From: an uncultured Alphaproteobacteria bacterium
GTDB taxonomy: Bacteria > Pseudomonadota > Alphaproteobacteria > HIMB59
Reading direction: 5' to 3'
Length of the DNA stretch: 64,000 nt
Assembly (NCBI GenBank): GCA_902515765.1
Contig: CABXVZ010000004.1
Location: 1 to 64,000 of the forward strand
The notes beneath the pieces were generated by a model. That model saw nothing but the letters and a program-made list of their open reading frames with translations. It was not told the DNA's origin and did no database searches. Positions 38,497 through 46,943 of the stretch are shown piece after piece. The translations under genes were made by a program, and so were the position numbers. The first letter of the stretch is position 1. Every line of letters starts with the position of its first letter.

Positions 38497-39804
38497 ATGG
38501 CTACAAATCTTCACCAATTTGCAAAAAAAAATGGAGTTAAATATTTCTTCGTCAGCTTTGTAGACTTATTTGGAGTACTAAGGTCTAAATTAGTTCCAGC
38601 AACTGCGATAGATGAAATTCAATCGGAGGGAGCTGGCTTTGCAGGTTTTGCCACATGGCTAGACATGTCCCCTGCTGACTCAGATATGTTTGGCATGCCT
38701 GATGGTGATAGTGTTATTCAACTCCCTTGGAATAAAGAAATTGCTTGGGTGGCCTCTGACTTATATATGAATGGAAAACCAGTAGAAGCCTCACCCAGAG
38801 TAGCTCTTAAAACACAAATAGCTAAAGCCAATAAGCTTGGAATGTACATGAAATCCGGAGTTGAATGCGAATATTTTTTAGTAAGCTCTGATGGAACTTC
38901 TTTGTCAGATCCGAAAGATACTCAAGAAAAACCTTGTTATGACTCATCTGCTTTAATGAGAAGATATGATGTTATTACTGAGATATGCGACTCAATGATT
39001 ACCTTGGGATGGAAGCCTTATCAAAATGATCACGAAGATGCCAATGGTCAATTTGAAATGAACTGGGATTTTTCAGATTGTTTAAAAACGGCAGATAGAC
39101 ATGCTTTCTTTAAATTTATGACAAAAACTATTGCAGAGAAACATGGTTTAAGAGCTACTTTTATGCCGAAGCCCTTTACTAATTTAACAGGTAATGGCTG
39201 TCATAGTCATATCTCTGTTTGGGACAAGACGGGTAAAAAGAATTTGTTTTTAGATAAAAAAGACGAATTAGGACTATCAAAAACTGGCTATCACTTCTTA
39301 GGAGGAATAGTAAATAGTGCTGATAAAATGGCAGCTATCTTTAACCCTACAGTGAATAGTTACAAAAGAATTAATGGATCTGTGACACTCTCTGGAGCGA
39401 CATGGTCACCTAGTTCAATTACTTGGGCGGGTAATAATAGAACTCATATGGTAAGAGTTCCTGGACCTGGTAGATTTGAATTAAGATTAATGGATGGTGC
39501 ATCTAATCCCTATTTACTCCAAGCTGGTAGTTTGATGTTAGGATTAGATGGAGTCCTTAATAAAAGAGATCCTGGAAAAAGACTTGATATTAATATGTAT
39601 ACTGAGGGTCATAAGGCAGGAAAAGTCAAAAAACTGCCCCTCAATTTATTAGACTCAATTAGAATTTTTGACTCATCTAAAGTTATAAGAGAGGGCTTTG
39701 GAAATCAGTTTGTAGATAGCTATGTGAAGCTTAAAAATAAAGAGTGGGAGTCATATTCAAGAAATCTTTCTCAATGGGAAAGAGATGCAACTCTAGATTG
39801 CTAA
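38497..39804 (+). CDS. gmaS: Gamma-glutamylmethylamide synthetase
   Basis: A 435-residue ligase of the glutamine synthetase superfamily that joins glutamate and methylamine using ATP. It has the length and wording of marine GmaS: KKNGVKYFFVSFVDLFGVLRSKLVPA, GFAGFATWLDMSPADSD, PWNKEIAWVASDLYMNGK, KSGVECEYFLVS, HEDANGQFEMNW, TGNGCHSHISVW and NNRTHMVRVPGPGRFELRL. The motif GCHSHIS keeps both histidines, unlike the two other GS-like ligases in this region. It supplies the substrate of N-methylglutamate synthase; two MgsABC sets lie downstream on the other strand. Confidence 0.88.
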   Translation: MATNLHQFAKKNGVKYFFVSFVDLFGVLRSKLVPATAIDEIQSEGAGFAGFATWLDMSPADSDMFGMPDGDSVIQLPWNKEIAWVASDLYMNGKPVEASPRVALKTQIAKANKLGMYMKSGVECEYFLVSSDGTSLSDPKDTQEKPCYDSSALMRRYDVITEICDSMITLGWKPYQNDHEDANGQFEMNWDFSDCLKTADRHAFFKFMTKTIAEKHGLRATFMPKPFTNLTGNGCHSHISVWDKTGKKNLFLDKKDELGLSKTGYHFLGGIVNSADKMAAIFNPTVNSYKRINGSVTLSGATWSPSSITWAGNNRTHMVRVPGPGRFELRLMDGASNPYLLQAGSLMLGLDGVLNKRDPGKRLDINMYTEGHKAGKVKKLPLNLLDSIRIFDSSKVIREGFGNQFVDSYVKLKNKEWESYSRNLSQWERDATLDC

Positions 39805-39808
39805 GAAA

Positions 39809-40366
39809 ATGACATCACCTGAAATTCTAAGAGAAAAATTTCTTGATTGGCAGTGCCAATCTAGGATACAGGCATTTAGAGTTGAAGGAGGTAGACCTAA
39901 TTCAGCAATGTCACCTATTCTTCTTGATAGAAAGGGGAATGAATTAAGTAAAATCATAGTGGTAATCACTGAAAATGACCCTGTTAATACTACAAAAATG
40001 TTTGAACACACTTTTAAGCAAACTTATGATCCAGCGACCAGGTTTGATAAAATGAATAAGTTTTTGTCTTCGGAATATTTTATAGATAGGAATAGTTTTT
40101 CAGACTCTTTGTTCGCAACATTTCCATTTGATTCCAAGATAACTAAAAAAATTTTAAAAGACAGTGAATGCACTCTTGACTTTATTCACCTCTCTACAAA
40201 TTATAGATTAGTATGCACACCCTTTATGTTAGAAAGGGATGAAGTTCACTGGGAAAACATCTTTTGGCATAATAAAAATTTTAATCCCGGCCTTGGAAAT
40301 GATATTGAAATTATCAAATTCATTCCCGATTGGGTAAAATCAAAACTTATAAGAATAACTGATTAA
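39809..40366 (+). CDS. Hypothetical protein coupled to gmaS
   Basis: A 185-residue protein starting four bases after the gmaS stop, so it is co-expressed with it. It has no signal peptide or membrane segment; recognisable features are EKFLDWQCQSRIQAFRVEGGRP, SPILLDRKGNEL and FMLERDEVHWENIFWHNKNF. I do not recognise the family. Its constant association with gmaS would point to an accessory role in methylamine use; that needs genome comparison. Confidence 0.7.
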   Translation: MTSPEILREKFLDWQCQSRIQAFRVEGGRPNSAMSPILLDRKGNELSKIIVVITENDPVNTTKMFEHTFKQTYDPATRFDKMNKFLSSEYFIDRNSFSDSLFATFPFDSKITKKILKDSECTLDFIHLSTNYRLVCTPFMLERDEVHWENIFWHNKNFNPGLGNDIEIIKFIPDWVKSKLIRITD

Positions 40367-40374
40367 AAAAAAAT

Positions 40375-40863
40375 TTATTCTACTAATTTAAAGTTATCAC
40401 CCTTAGCATAAGTTCTCTTAAGCTGGACTAATGGATGATCTGGTGACATTTGAAATTTTATTAACAATTCTCTTGCTACCATATCTCTATCTTGCTGGTC
40501 TTTGGGTAACTTCATTTTTTTAGGAAGAGTTATCCAAGCATTTGCATTTCTATCAAATACAGCAGGGTTTTCTCCCTCAAATCCCATATGGATATCTTCT
40601 AACCAATTAAGATCATCCCATCCCATTATATCGATATATTTTTTAAGAAAAGGTGTGATTTTTTTATAATCAGGTATTAGATTAACATCATAACGATAAC
40701 CAATATGCTGACCTATCATCTTTTCTCTTGATGATTTGATCTCTTTATCTTTTAACTTAGCACCACCAACAACCTTATATCCAGAACTGGAAGCAGAGTC
40801 TTTCTTTGCTTTTTTCTTTATATTTTTTTTAGTTGTTTTTTTTATTGTTTTTTTTGTAACCAT
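40375..40863 (-). CDS. Lysine-rich hypothetical protein, end of the second cassette
   Basis: A 162-residue protein. Residues 1-25 are almost only Lys and Thr (MVTKKTIKKTTKKNIKKKAK), like a nucleic-acid-binding or disordered tail. The rest is a compact domain with IGQHIGYRYDVNLIPDYKKI, MGWDDLNWLEDIHMGFEG and DQQDRDMVARELLIKFQMSPDHPLVQLKRTYAKGDNFKLVE. No known family recognised. It starts 15 bases after the MgsC-like gene, in the same direction, so it is probably the last gene of the second cassette. Confidence 0.65.
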   Translation of the reverse strand: MVTKKTIKKTTKKNIKKKAKKDSASSSGYKVVGGAKLKDKEIKSSREKMIGQHIGYRYDVNLIPDYKKITPFLKKYIDIMGWDDLNWLEDIHMGFEGENPAVFDRNANAWITLPKKMKLPKDQQDRDMVARELLIKFQMSPDHPLVQLKRTYAKGDNFKLVE

Positions 40864-40878
40864 ATTTAACTGAACTAT

Positions 40879-42213
40879 CTAAATTGAGTGATAGTTGTCT
40901 ACTCCTACTGTTAAGTTAGTTCCTGCAAGTGGCACTTTAGCCATAGCTGAGGACTCCATAGTTAGAGCTGCTAAATCTTCAGGTTCTAAGGAATGTATAT
41001 TTGTTTTACCACATGCTCGAGCTAGCATTTGACACTCAAGAGTCATGGTGCTTAGTAAGTTATATACTCTTTCAGATGCTTCCGTTGGATCTAGTCTACT
41101 TCTTAAAATTGGATCTTGTGTAGCTACACCAACAGGACATCTACCAGTATGACAGTGATAGCAAAATCCAGCTTCAACTCCCATTTCTTTTTCATAATCA
41201 GCTTCTGGAATGTCTTTATTGCAATTTAGAGCTACTAAACCTGCTGTACCTATTGCAATAGCATCGGCACCTAAGGCTAATGCTTTAGCCATATCAGCTC
41301 CATCTCTTATACCTCCAGCAAAAACAAGAGAGACTTTTCCAGACATGCCTACGTCATCTAGAGCTCTTCTAGCTTCTCTGATAGCGCCAATTCCAGGAAT
41401 ACCTGTATTCGCAGCAGCGATATGAGGTCCAGCAGCAGTGGAACCTTCCATTGAGTCTAAAAATATGGAGTCTGGGTCACATTTAGCTGCCATTCTTACA
41501 TCGTCATATACCCTCGATGCTCCAAGTTTTAGTTGAATAGGAACTTGGTTATCTGTTAATTCTCTGAGTTCTTGAACTTTTAATGCTAAATCATCTGGGC
41601 CCATCCAATCAGGATGTCTTGCTGGTGATCTTTGGTCAATACCAGCAGGAAGAGATCTCATTTCAGCAACTTGATCTGTAACTTTTTGGCCCATTAGGTG
41701 ACCACCCATACCAACTTTTTGTCCTTGGCCAATAAAAACCTCAATAGCATCCGCTAGTTGTGCGTGATGGGGATTGAAACCATACCTTGACTGAATACAT
41801 TGGTAATACCATTTATTAGAATACCTTCTCTCATCGGGGATCATTCCACCTTCACCGGAACAAGTAGCACTACCCGCCATAGAAGCACCTCTTGCTAAAG
41901 CTGTTTTGGCTTCATATGAAAGGGCACCAAAACTCATACTAGTAATATAAACAGGGACATCTAATTTAATTGGATTTTTAGCTCTTGGACCAATAATAGT
42001 TTCTGTTAGGCATTTTTCTCTATATCCTTCAATAACAAATCGAGTAAGTGTTCCTGGTAAAAATACAAGATCATCCCAATGGGGAATTTTTTTCATCAGT
42101 GCCATACCACGCATACGGTATCGACCTAATTGTGCTTTAATATGAATATCATCCATTACCTCAGGGGTAAAAATAGAATTCTGTCCTAAAAGTTGTGTAT
42201 TACGTTTACTCAT
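40879..42213 (-). CDS. MgsC-like synthase subunit, second cassette (Fe-S cysteines kept)
   Basis: A 444-residue FMN-binding domain like the central part of glutamate synthase large subunits, as in N-methylglutamate synthase subunit C (GlxD-like). It has SMSFGALSYEAKTALARGA, GEGGMIPDERR, KLGASRVYDDVR, GGIRDGADMAKALALGADAIAIG, and GFCYHCHTGRCPVGVATQ with C351, C354 and C359, which match the iron-sulfur cysteines of glutamate synthase. The paralogue at 47853-49175 lacks them. It follows mgsB-like by 8 bases. Substrate amine not known. Confidence 0.85.
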   Translation of the reverse strand: MSKRNTQLLGQNSIFTPEVMDDIHIKAQLGRYRMRGMALMKKIPHWDDLVFLPGTLTRFVIEGYREKCLTETIIGPRAKNPIKLDVPVYITSMSFGALSYEAKTALARGASMAGSATCSGEGGMIPDERRYSNKWYYQCIQSRYGFNPHHAQLADAIEVFIGQGQKVGMGGHLMGQKVTDQVAEMRSLPAGIDQRSPARHPDWMGPDDLALKVQELRELTDNQVPIQLKLGASRVYDDVRMAAKCDPDSIFLDSMEGSTAAGPHIAAANTGIPGIGAIREARRALDDVGMSGKVSLVFAGGIRDGADMAKALALGADAIAIGTAGLVALNCNKDIPEADYEKEMGVEAGFCYHCHTGRCPVGVATQDPILRSRLDPTEASERVYNLLSTMTLECQMLARACGKTNIHSLEPEDLAALTMESSAMAKVPLAGTNLTVGVDNYHSI

Positions 42214-42221
42214 TTGTTCTC

Positions 42222-43058
42222 CTAACCTAGTATACCTTTCTTTTCTGCAGGCTCTAAGTTGTCATAGTTCCACAACATTCTTCCTGCAACATATTTTTTA
42301 AACTTTGAAGCTGGCACTTTTGTTTCAATTTCAGCATTTTTAAATTTTTGCTCAAGCCATCTTACTTCATGTTCATTCATTTCTCCCTCAACGCAGTCTG
42401 TACCAAGAGATTTTGGTTCTCCACCAACAAATATTATTCCATCATACATAGAGTCTCCCATGTTGGCGCTAACATCACCACATACTATTATTCGACCTCT
42501 TTGCATCATAAAACCTGTGTAAGCTCCAGCGTTTCCACCGATTAGGATGGTACCGCCTTTCATGTCAATTCCTGTTCTAGCTCCTGCATTACCTTTAACG
42601 ATTAAATCTCCACCTCTTAAGGCGGCACCAAAACATGATCCAGCATTATTTTCTACAACAACTTTACCAGACATCATATTTTCAGCACAAGACCATCCGA
42701 CTCTACCATTAATTCTTACTGTCGGACCGTCTATGCAGCCAACGCCAAAGTAACCTAAGCTTCCTTCAAATATCAGATTTAACTTGTTAAGAATACCAAC
42801 GCCGAGAGCGTGCTTTGCTCCTGGATTTTTAATTACAACTGACCCATAGCCATCTCTTAGGGCATCTCTAATTTTTTGGTTTAATTGGTTTCCGTCTAAC
42901 TTTTCACAATCTATCTCAATTCTTTTATTAAAGTCAACCTCGTGGTTTCCATAATAAGTAAAATTTTCTTCTTCAGTAATGTCAAAAAAGAGTTTCTGGG
43001 ATCTACCAGATAAGTTTTCGTCATCAAAAGCTGTACTTTTTTTCTCTAGACCTGCCAT
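42222..43058 (-). CDS. MgsB-like GXGXG subunit, second cassette
   Basis: A 278-residue protein with the right-handed beta-helix of glutamate synthase C-terminal domains: repeated glycine motifs GAKHALGVGIL, GYFGVGCIDGPTVRINGRVG, GSCFGAALRGGDLIVKGNAGA and GGNAGAYTGFMMQRGRIIVCG. It is the structural middle subunit of N-methylglutamate synthase-type enzymes (GlxC/MgsB). Its start overlaps the end of the upstream amidotransferase gene by 13 bases. Confidence 0.85.
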   Translation of the reverse strand: MAGLEKKSTAFDDENLSGRSQKLFFDITEEENFTYYGNHEVDFNKRIEIDCEKLDGNQLNQKIRDALRDGYGSVVIKNPGAKHALGVGILNKLNLIFEGSLGYFGVGCIDGPTVRINGRVGWSCAENMMSGKVVVENNAGSCFGAALRGGDLIVKGNAGARTGIDMKGGTILIGGNAGAYTGFMMQRGRIIVCGDVSANMGDSMYDGIIFVGGEPKSLGTDCVEGEMNEHEVRWLEQKFKNAEIETKVPASKFKKYVAGRMLWNYDNLEPAEKKGILG

Positions 43059-43990
43059 ACTTTTACCTCCGCTTCATAAGGGTCGTAAGTTTTAATTTCA
43101 TGTGGAAATATGTTTCTAATAGCCACCTCTTCAGATGCACAAGCTACAATATCTTCACCTTCATAGATAACCATAGGTTTTGCAGCCATGTGATCTTTAG
43201 CCATTCCTAACTGGTCTTTTGTTGAAACAATATATGTAAAAACACCATCTAATTCATCTAAACTGTCGTGCATAGACTGTTCAAGATCAATACCTTTAGC
43301 CATTTTATCAGCAATATAAACAGCAATAATTTCAGAGTCACAATTTGAATTAAATCGATATCCACTTCTCTCCAAAATTCTTCTGTTACCCCAATAATTA
43401 GTCAATTGTCCGTTATGAACAACAGCTACATCTTGGTATGGAAAAGCCCAGTAAGGGTGAGCAGACTTGATATCAACGTCTGACTCGGTTGCCATTCTTG
43501 TGTGTCCAATGCCATGTGTTCCCATAAATTTATTTAATCCATATTGATCAGCCACAGTGGTAGCATCACCAAGGTCTTTAATTAACTCTAAACCTTTACC
43601 AATTGAAAGGATTTCAGTATTTTCAACAGTCTCTATAGCCTTAGCTAACTCTTCTAAATTTTCACTTTTATAAGTAAATTCGTATCTAAAAGCGTAAGGA
43701 GTGCTATTGGATTGCTTTGTAATTTTAGCCCCATGAGTTTTCATTATTGCATCTACTTGTTTTTTTCGATCTTTGAGAACTTCTGGATCTTCGGACTTGC
43801 TTGAGCTTTGCTCGGCTGCATTCTCCGATACTTTAAAACGAAGGATAAAGCCATCTTTTTTGGGTTTACCATACATGGCATAACCAGTTGAGTCAGGACC
43901 TCTATGCTTAATTCCTTGAAGCATAAGACTCATTTGTTCTCCTACGTTAACATTTTTCTTTTTATTAATTACTCCAGCTATTCCACACAT
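43046..43990 (-). CDS. MgsA-like class II amidotransferase, second cassette
   Basis: A 314-residue N-terminal nucleophile amidotransferase subunit. The mature nucleophile is C2 in MCGIAGVIN; other features are RGPDSTGYAMYG, HGIGHTRMATESDVDIKSAHPYW and VVHNGQLTNYWGNRR. In the family it releases the amine from a gamma-glutamylamide (for example from GMA). The insert of about residues 55-110 is similar in the paralogue at 49861, supporting a duplication. It lies 21 bases after a GS-like ligase. Confidence 0.87.
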   Translation of the reverse strand: MCGIAGVINKKKNVNVGEQMSLMLQGIKHRGPDSTGYAMYGKPKKDGFILRFKVSENAAEQSSSKSEDPEVLKDRKKQVDAIMKTHGAKITKQSNSTPYAFRYEFTYKSENLEELAKAIETVENTEILSIGKGLELIKDLGDATTVADQYGLNKFMGTHGIGHTRMATESDVDIKSAHPYWAFPYQDVAVVHNGQLTNYWGNRRILERSGYRFNSNCDSEIIAVYIADKMAKGIDLEQSMHDSLDELDGVFTYIVSTKDQLGMAKDHMAAKPMVIYEGEDIVACASEEVAIRNIFPHEIKTYDPYEAEVKVWQV

Positions 43991-44011
43991 ACTTTTCTCC
44001 TTATAATTATT

Positions 44012-45478
44012 TTATGGCAAGCAATCCAAATATTTATCAAGATCCCACTGAGTTGGAGTTGCTAGGAACTCTTCCCACTCATCTCTTTTATATTCAGTGA
44101 ACACTCTTAACATATCTCCAGGCATTGCATCTTGGATAAGTTTATCTTTGTCTAACTTGTCAAGAGCCTCTCCCAATGTCATTGGTAATTTTTCTTTACC
44201 AGCATTTGCTTCATACATGTTTTGTTGTTCGGGTTTACCTGGATCCATCTTTTCTTCAATTCCATGACCAAAAGCAGCTAACAGGCCTGAACCCATCAAA
44301 TAAGGATTATGTGCCGAGTCAACAGAACGATATTCAAATCTTCCTGGCGCTGAAACCCTTAAACCACAAGTTCTATTTTGATAACCCCAGTCAGCATAAA
44401 CAGGAGCCCAAAAACCAGCATCCCATAGTCTTCTATAAGAATTAACTGTTGATGAACCTAGTGCTGTCAAAGCAGGAAGGTGCTCCATTACTCCACCGAT
44501 AGCGTTCAATCCTATCTTACCTGGAATTTTTCTGTCATCAGTATCTGGCATAAAGACATTCTCTCCACCTCTTCGGTGATGATAAATTTGCTCCATTCCG
44601 GGAAGAGCCTTTACATCATTACCACATGGAATGAGTTGATCTTCACCATCTCTCCATAGGGAAATGTTAGTATGACAACCAGATGCTGAAACTCCAACAA
44701 AAGGTTTTGATAAAAAGCATGCTATTAAATTAAACTCTCTAGCTACTTGGGCACAAATCTGCCTGTAAGTAGAAAGTCTATCTGCATTTCTTAAAACATC
44801 ATCATAATTGAAATTTAATTCTAACTGGCCAGGTGCATCTTCATGATCGCCTTGAATTATATCAAGACCCATAAGTCTAGAGTATTCGATAACCTTCATG
44901 TAAACTGGTCTTAAAGATTCAAACTGATCTATATGATAACAATAAGGTTTTGAGAACCCGGAACCTGTAGGAGTTCCATCTTCGTTCTTGGTCAACCACA
45001 TCATTTCAGGCTCAGTTCCTGCTCTTAATTCTAAGCCATGTTTTTCTTTAAATTCTCTATGTTGTCTTTTTAGATTTCCTCTACAATCTGAAGTTAAGAA
45101 ACCACCTGGATCTTCATCTTCTTCTCTATTTCTAAAACAGGTACAAAAAACTCTAGCAATTCTTTTATCCCAAGGAAGTTGAATAAAAGTTTCTGGATCT
45201 GGAATACCAACTAATTCGTGAGCCTCCGGTCCATAACCAATATAATCACCATTTCTATTTGTAAATAAGTTTGCTGTAGATCCATAAACTAACTGAAAAC
45301 CTTTTTGAGCAACTGTTTCCCAATGGTCAGCAGGATAACCCTTACCAACAATTCTACCTGTGACTGAAATAAATTGGTAATAAATGTACTCAACACCTAA
45401 TTCATCAATCTTTTTTCTAACTTTTTTTACGTTTTCATTTCTTTCTTTATCTGAAACGTATGTTTCTAATGCTGTCAT
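44012..45478 (-). CDS. GS-like gamma-glutamyl ligase of the second cassette
   Basis: A 488-residue GlnT/GSIII-like glutamine synthetase-family protein. Motifs: YIYYQFISVTGRIVGKGYPADHW, LRAGTEPEMMWL, QGDHEDAPGQLELNFNYDDV, CFLSKPFVGVSASGCHTNISLW and NRTCGLRVSAPGRFEYRSVDSAHNPYL. In the catalytic motif it reads GCHTNIS where GlnA has GMHCHQS, so the H271 position is Asn. It sits between an FAD oxidoreductase and MgsABC-like genes in one minus-strand run. It probably glutamylates an amine other than methylamine, since GmaS is separately present; that is inference. Confidence 0.78.
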   Translation of the reverse strand: MTALETYVSDKERNENVKKVRKKIDELGVEYIYYQFISVTGRIVGKGYPADHWETVAQKGFQLVYGSTANLFTNRNGDYIGYGPEAHELVGIPDPETFIQLPWDKRIARVFCTCFRNREEDEDPGGFLTSDCRGNLKRQHREFKEKHGLELRAGTEPEMMWLTKNEDGTPTGSGFSKPYCYHIDQFESLRPVYMKVIEYSRLMGLDIIQGDHEDAPGQLELNFNYDDVLRNADRLSTYRQICAQVAREFNLIACFLSKPFVGVSASGCHTNISLWRDGEDQLIPCGNDVKALPGMEQIYHHRRGGENVFMPDTDDRKIPGKIGLNAIGGVMEHLPALTALGSSTVNSYRRLWDAGFWAPVYADWGYQNRTCGLRVSAPGRFEYRSVDSAHNPYLMGSGLLAAFGHGIEEKMDPGKPEQQNMYEANAGKEKLPMTLGEALDKLDKDKLIQDAMPGDMLRVFTEYKRDEWEEFLATPTQWDLDKYLDCLP

Positions 45479-45499
45479 TTTTTTATTCCTCCTAATACA

Positions 45500-46846
45500 T
45501 CAACTCCAAGGGAACGGGCTGTTTGAGACCGGATGTAATTTCCCTTCTTCATAACGAGAAAACCTGAAAGGTTCTAAAATATCAGATTTATTCCCAAGTA
45601 CTTCATCAGATACTAGATCGCCTATCCCTGCCATCTTATATCCATGATTTGCGTCAGCTATAATATACACATTTTCTCTGTATTGGTCGAATACTGGAAA
45701 ACGATCTGGAGTCACACAACCTACTCCACCAGCCTTTTGTCTTTTATACTGTGTGTGGCATCCATCAAACTGCTTTTGGCAAAATGCTAAAGCAGACGTA
45801 AACTTGTCTTCAAATGAAGCTCTTGGTTGAAATTCCTCTGACTTATGTCCATAAGGATCCATTTTCACTTCATTTACAGGTTTGGTAATATCATAAGGTG
45901 ATGAACCTCCTTGAATACCATTTCTATAAACATCAGGCTTATAGTAAAAACCCCACATCTCATTTTCATGGATAGTCTCACCCGTCTTAATGGAGATTAA
46001 TGGAGATTCAGTATCTACGTGGATGACAGGATACTCTTTTCCTTGAGCTGTTTTATAATTATTAGGATTAACCTCAAGTTCCCCCTCCTCTAAAGCCATG
46101 TAAGACCACATTGGAATATCATCAGTAAATGAACCATCTGCTTTTTTAATTTTAACAGAATTAGGAAGCTCTAATATCTCCCAAAATTTTCTAACCCACG
46201 GTCCAGCAGCAACAACCAATTGCGTACATTCAATAGTGCCTTGATTTGTTTCTACAGCAGAAACAGCGCCACTACCATTAGATGAAATTAAATTTGTTAC
46301 TTCAACACCCTCTAAAATTTTTGCACCTGCAGACTCAGCTAATTTTTTAAAACCCATATTAGCACCGATGTTTGCACCATACCCAGAATTTTTTTCATGT
46401 AGAACGGAAGTAATACCTTCAGCTTGCCAATCAGGTAGCATGTCCTTCATATATTTATCACAATCAGAGGCACCCTCAATAAAAGTGGAGTCATAGCCAA
46501 TTTCTTTTTGCTGATGATATACTTCTGACATTCCTTCATGCATAAGTTGAGAGTTAATCTGCATATAACCAACTGGTCTAAAGGTTAGTTCTTCTGCATT
46601 TTCATTCCAAACATTTACAGAGTGAGCCATTAACCGTCTCATTGCAGGTTGGTAGTAATTATTTCTAACGATTCCACAAGCTACACTCGTTGCGCCTTCA
46701 CCGACTTTTGTTTTTTCAAGAACAACTACTGAATTTTCTTTTAGTTGTCCTTTACTAGCTAATTTTTTAGATAAGTGCCATGCAGTACTGAGGCCATGAA
46801 TACCCGCCCCTATAATTAAGTATTCACAATTTGATGGTAAGCTCAT
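45500..46846 (-). CDS. FAD-dependent DadA/SoxB-like amine oxidoreductase, second cassette
   Basis: A 448-residue single-polypeptide flavoprotein. It opens with the dinucleotide fold YLIIGAGIHGLSTAWHL; later it has ACGIVRNNYYQPAMRRLMAHS and, at the end, GGVGCVTPDRFPVFD and ANHGYKMAGIGDLVSDEV, the FAD-binding terminus of the glycine oxidase/sarcosine oxidase beta family. It is the first gene of the run FAD oxidoreductase, GS-like ligase, MgsA-, MgsB-, MgsC-like, hypothetical. By analogy with MgdABCD it would oxidise an N-substituted glutamate, but here as one subunit. A palindromic operator lies 61 bases upstream of its start. Confidence 0.8.
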   Translation of the reverse strand: MSLPSNCEYLIIGAGIHGLSTAWHLSKKLASKGQLKENSVVVLEKTKVGEGATSVACGIVRNNYYQPAMRRLMAHSVNVWNENAEELTFRPVGYMQINSQLMHEGMSEVYHQQKEIGYDSTFIEGASDCDKYMKDMLPDWQAEGITSVLHEKNSGYGANIGANMGFKKLAESAGAKILEGVEVTNLISSNGSGAVSAVETNQGTIECTQLVVAAGPWVRKFWEILELPNSVKIKKADGSFTDDIPMWSYMALEEGELEVNPNNYKTAQGKEYPVIHVDTESPLISIKTGETIHENEMWGFYYKPDVYRNGIQGGSSPYDITKPVNEVKMDPYGHKSEEFQPRASFEDKFTSALAFCQKQFDGCHTQYKRQKAGGVGCVTPDRFPVFDQYRENVYIIADANHGYKMAGIGDLVSDEVLGNKSDILEPFRFSRYEEGKLHPVSNSPFPWS

Positions 46847-46906
46847 TACTAAATCCTCCAGTTGGTAATATGTATTTTGATCATAGGAAAGAGAAAAAAC
46901 ACTTAT

Positions 46907-46925
46907 TGTTTCAAATTATGGAACA
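46907..46925. promoter_or_regulatory. Candidate IclR operator before the second cassette
   Basis: TGTTTCAAATTATGGAACA: half-sites TGTTTCA and TGGAACA around 5 bases, one mismatch from a perfect palindrome. It lies upstream of the FAD oxidoreductase gene and matches two other sites (47734, 55947). It sits just downstream of iclR. Confidence 0.6.
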
Positions 46926-46943
46926 AAAAAATTAAAAAAAACG

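Noticed and set aside
45500-46846. Dimethylamine monooxygenase component
   Set aside because: The protein is a DadA/SoxB-type FAD oxidoreductase; dimethylamine monooxygenase subunits look different.
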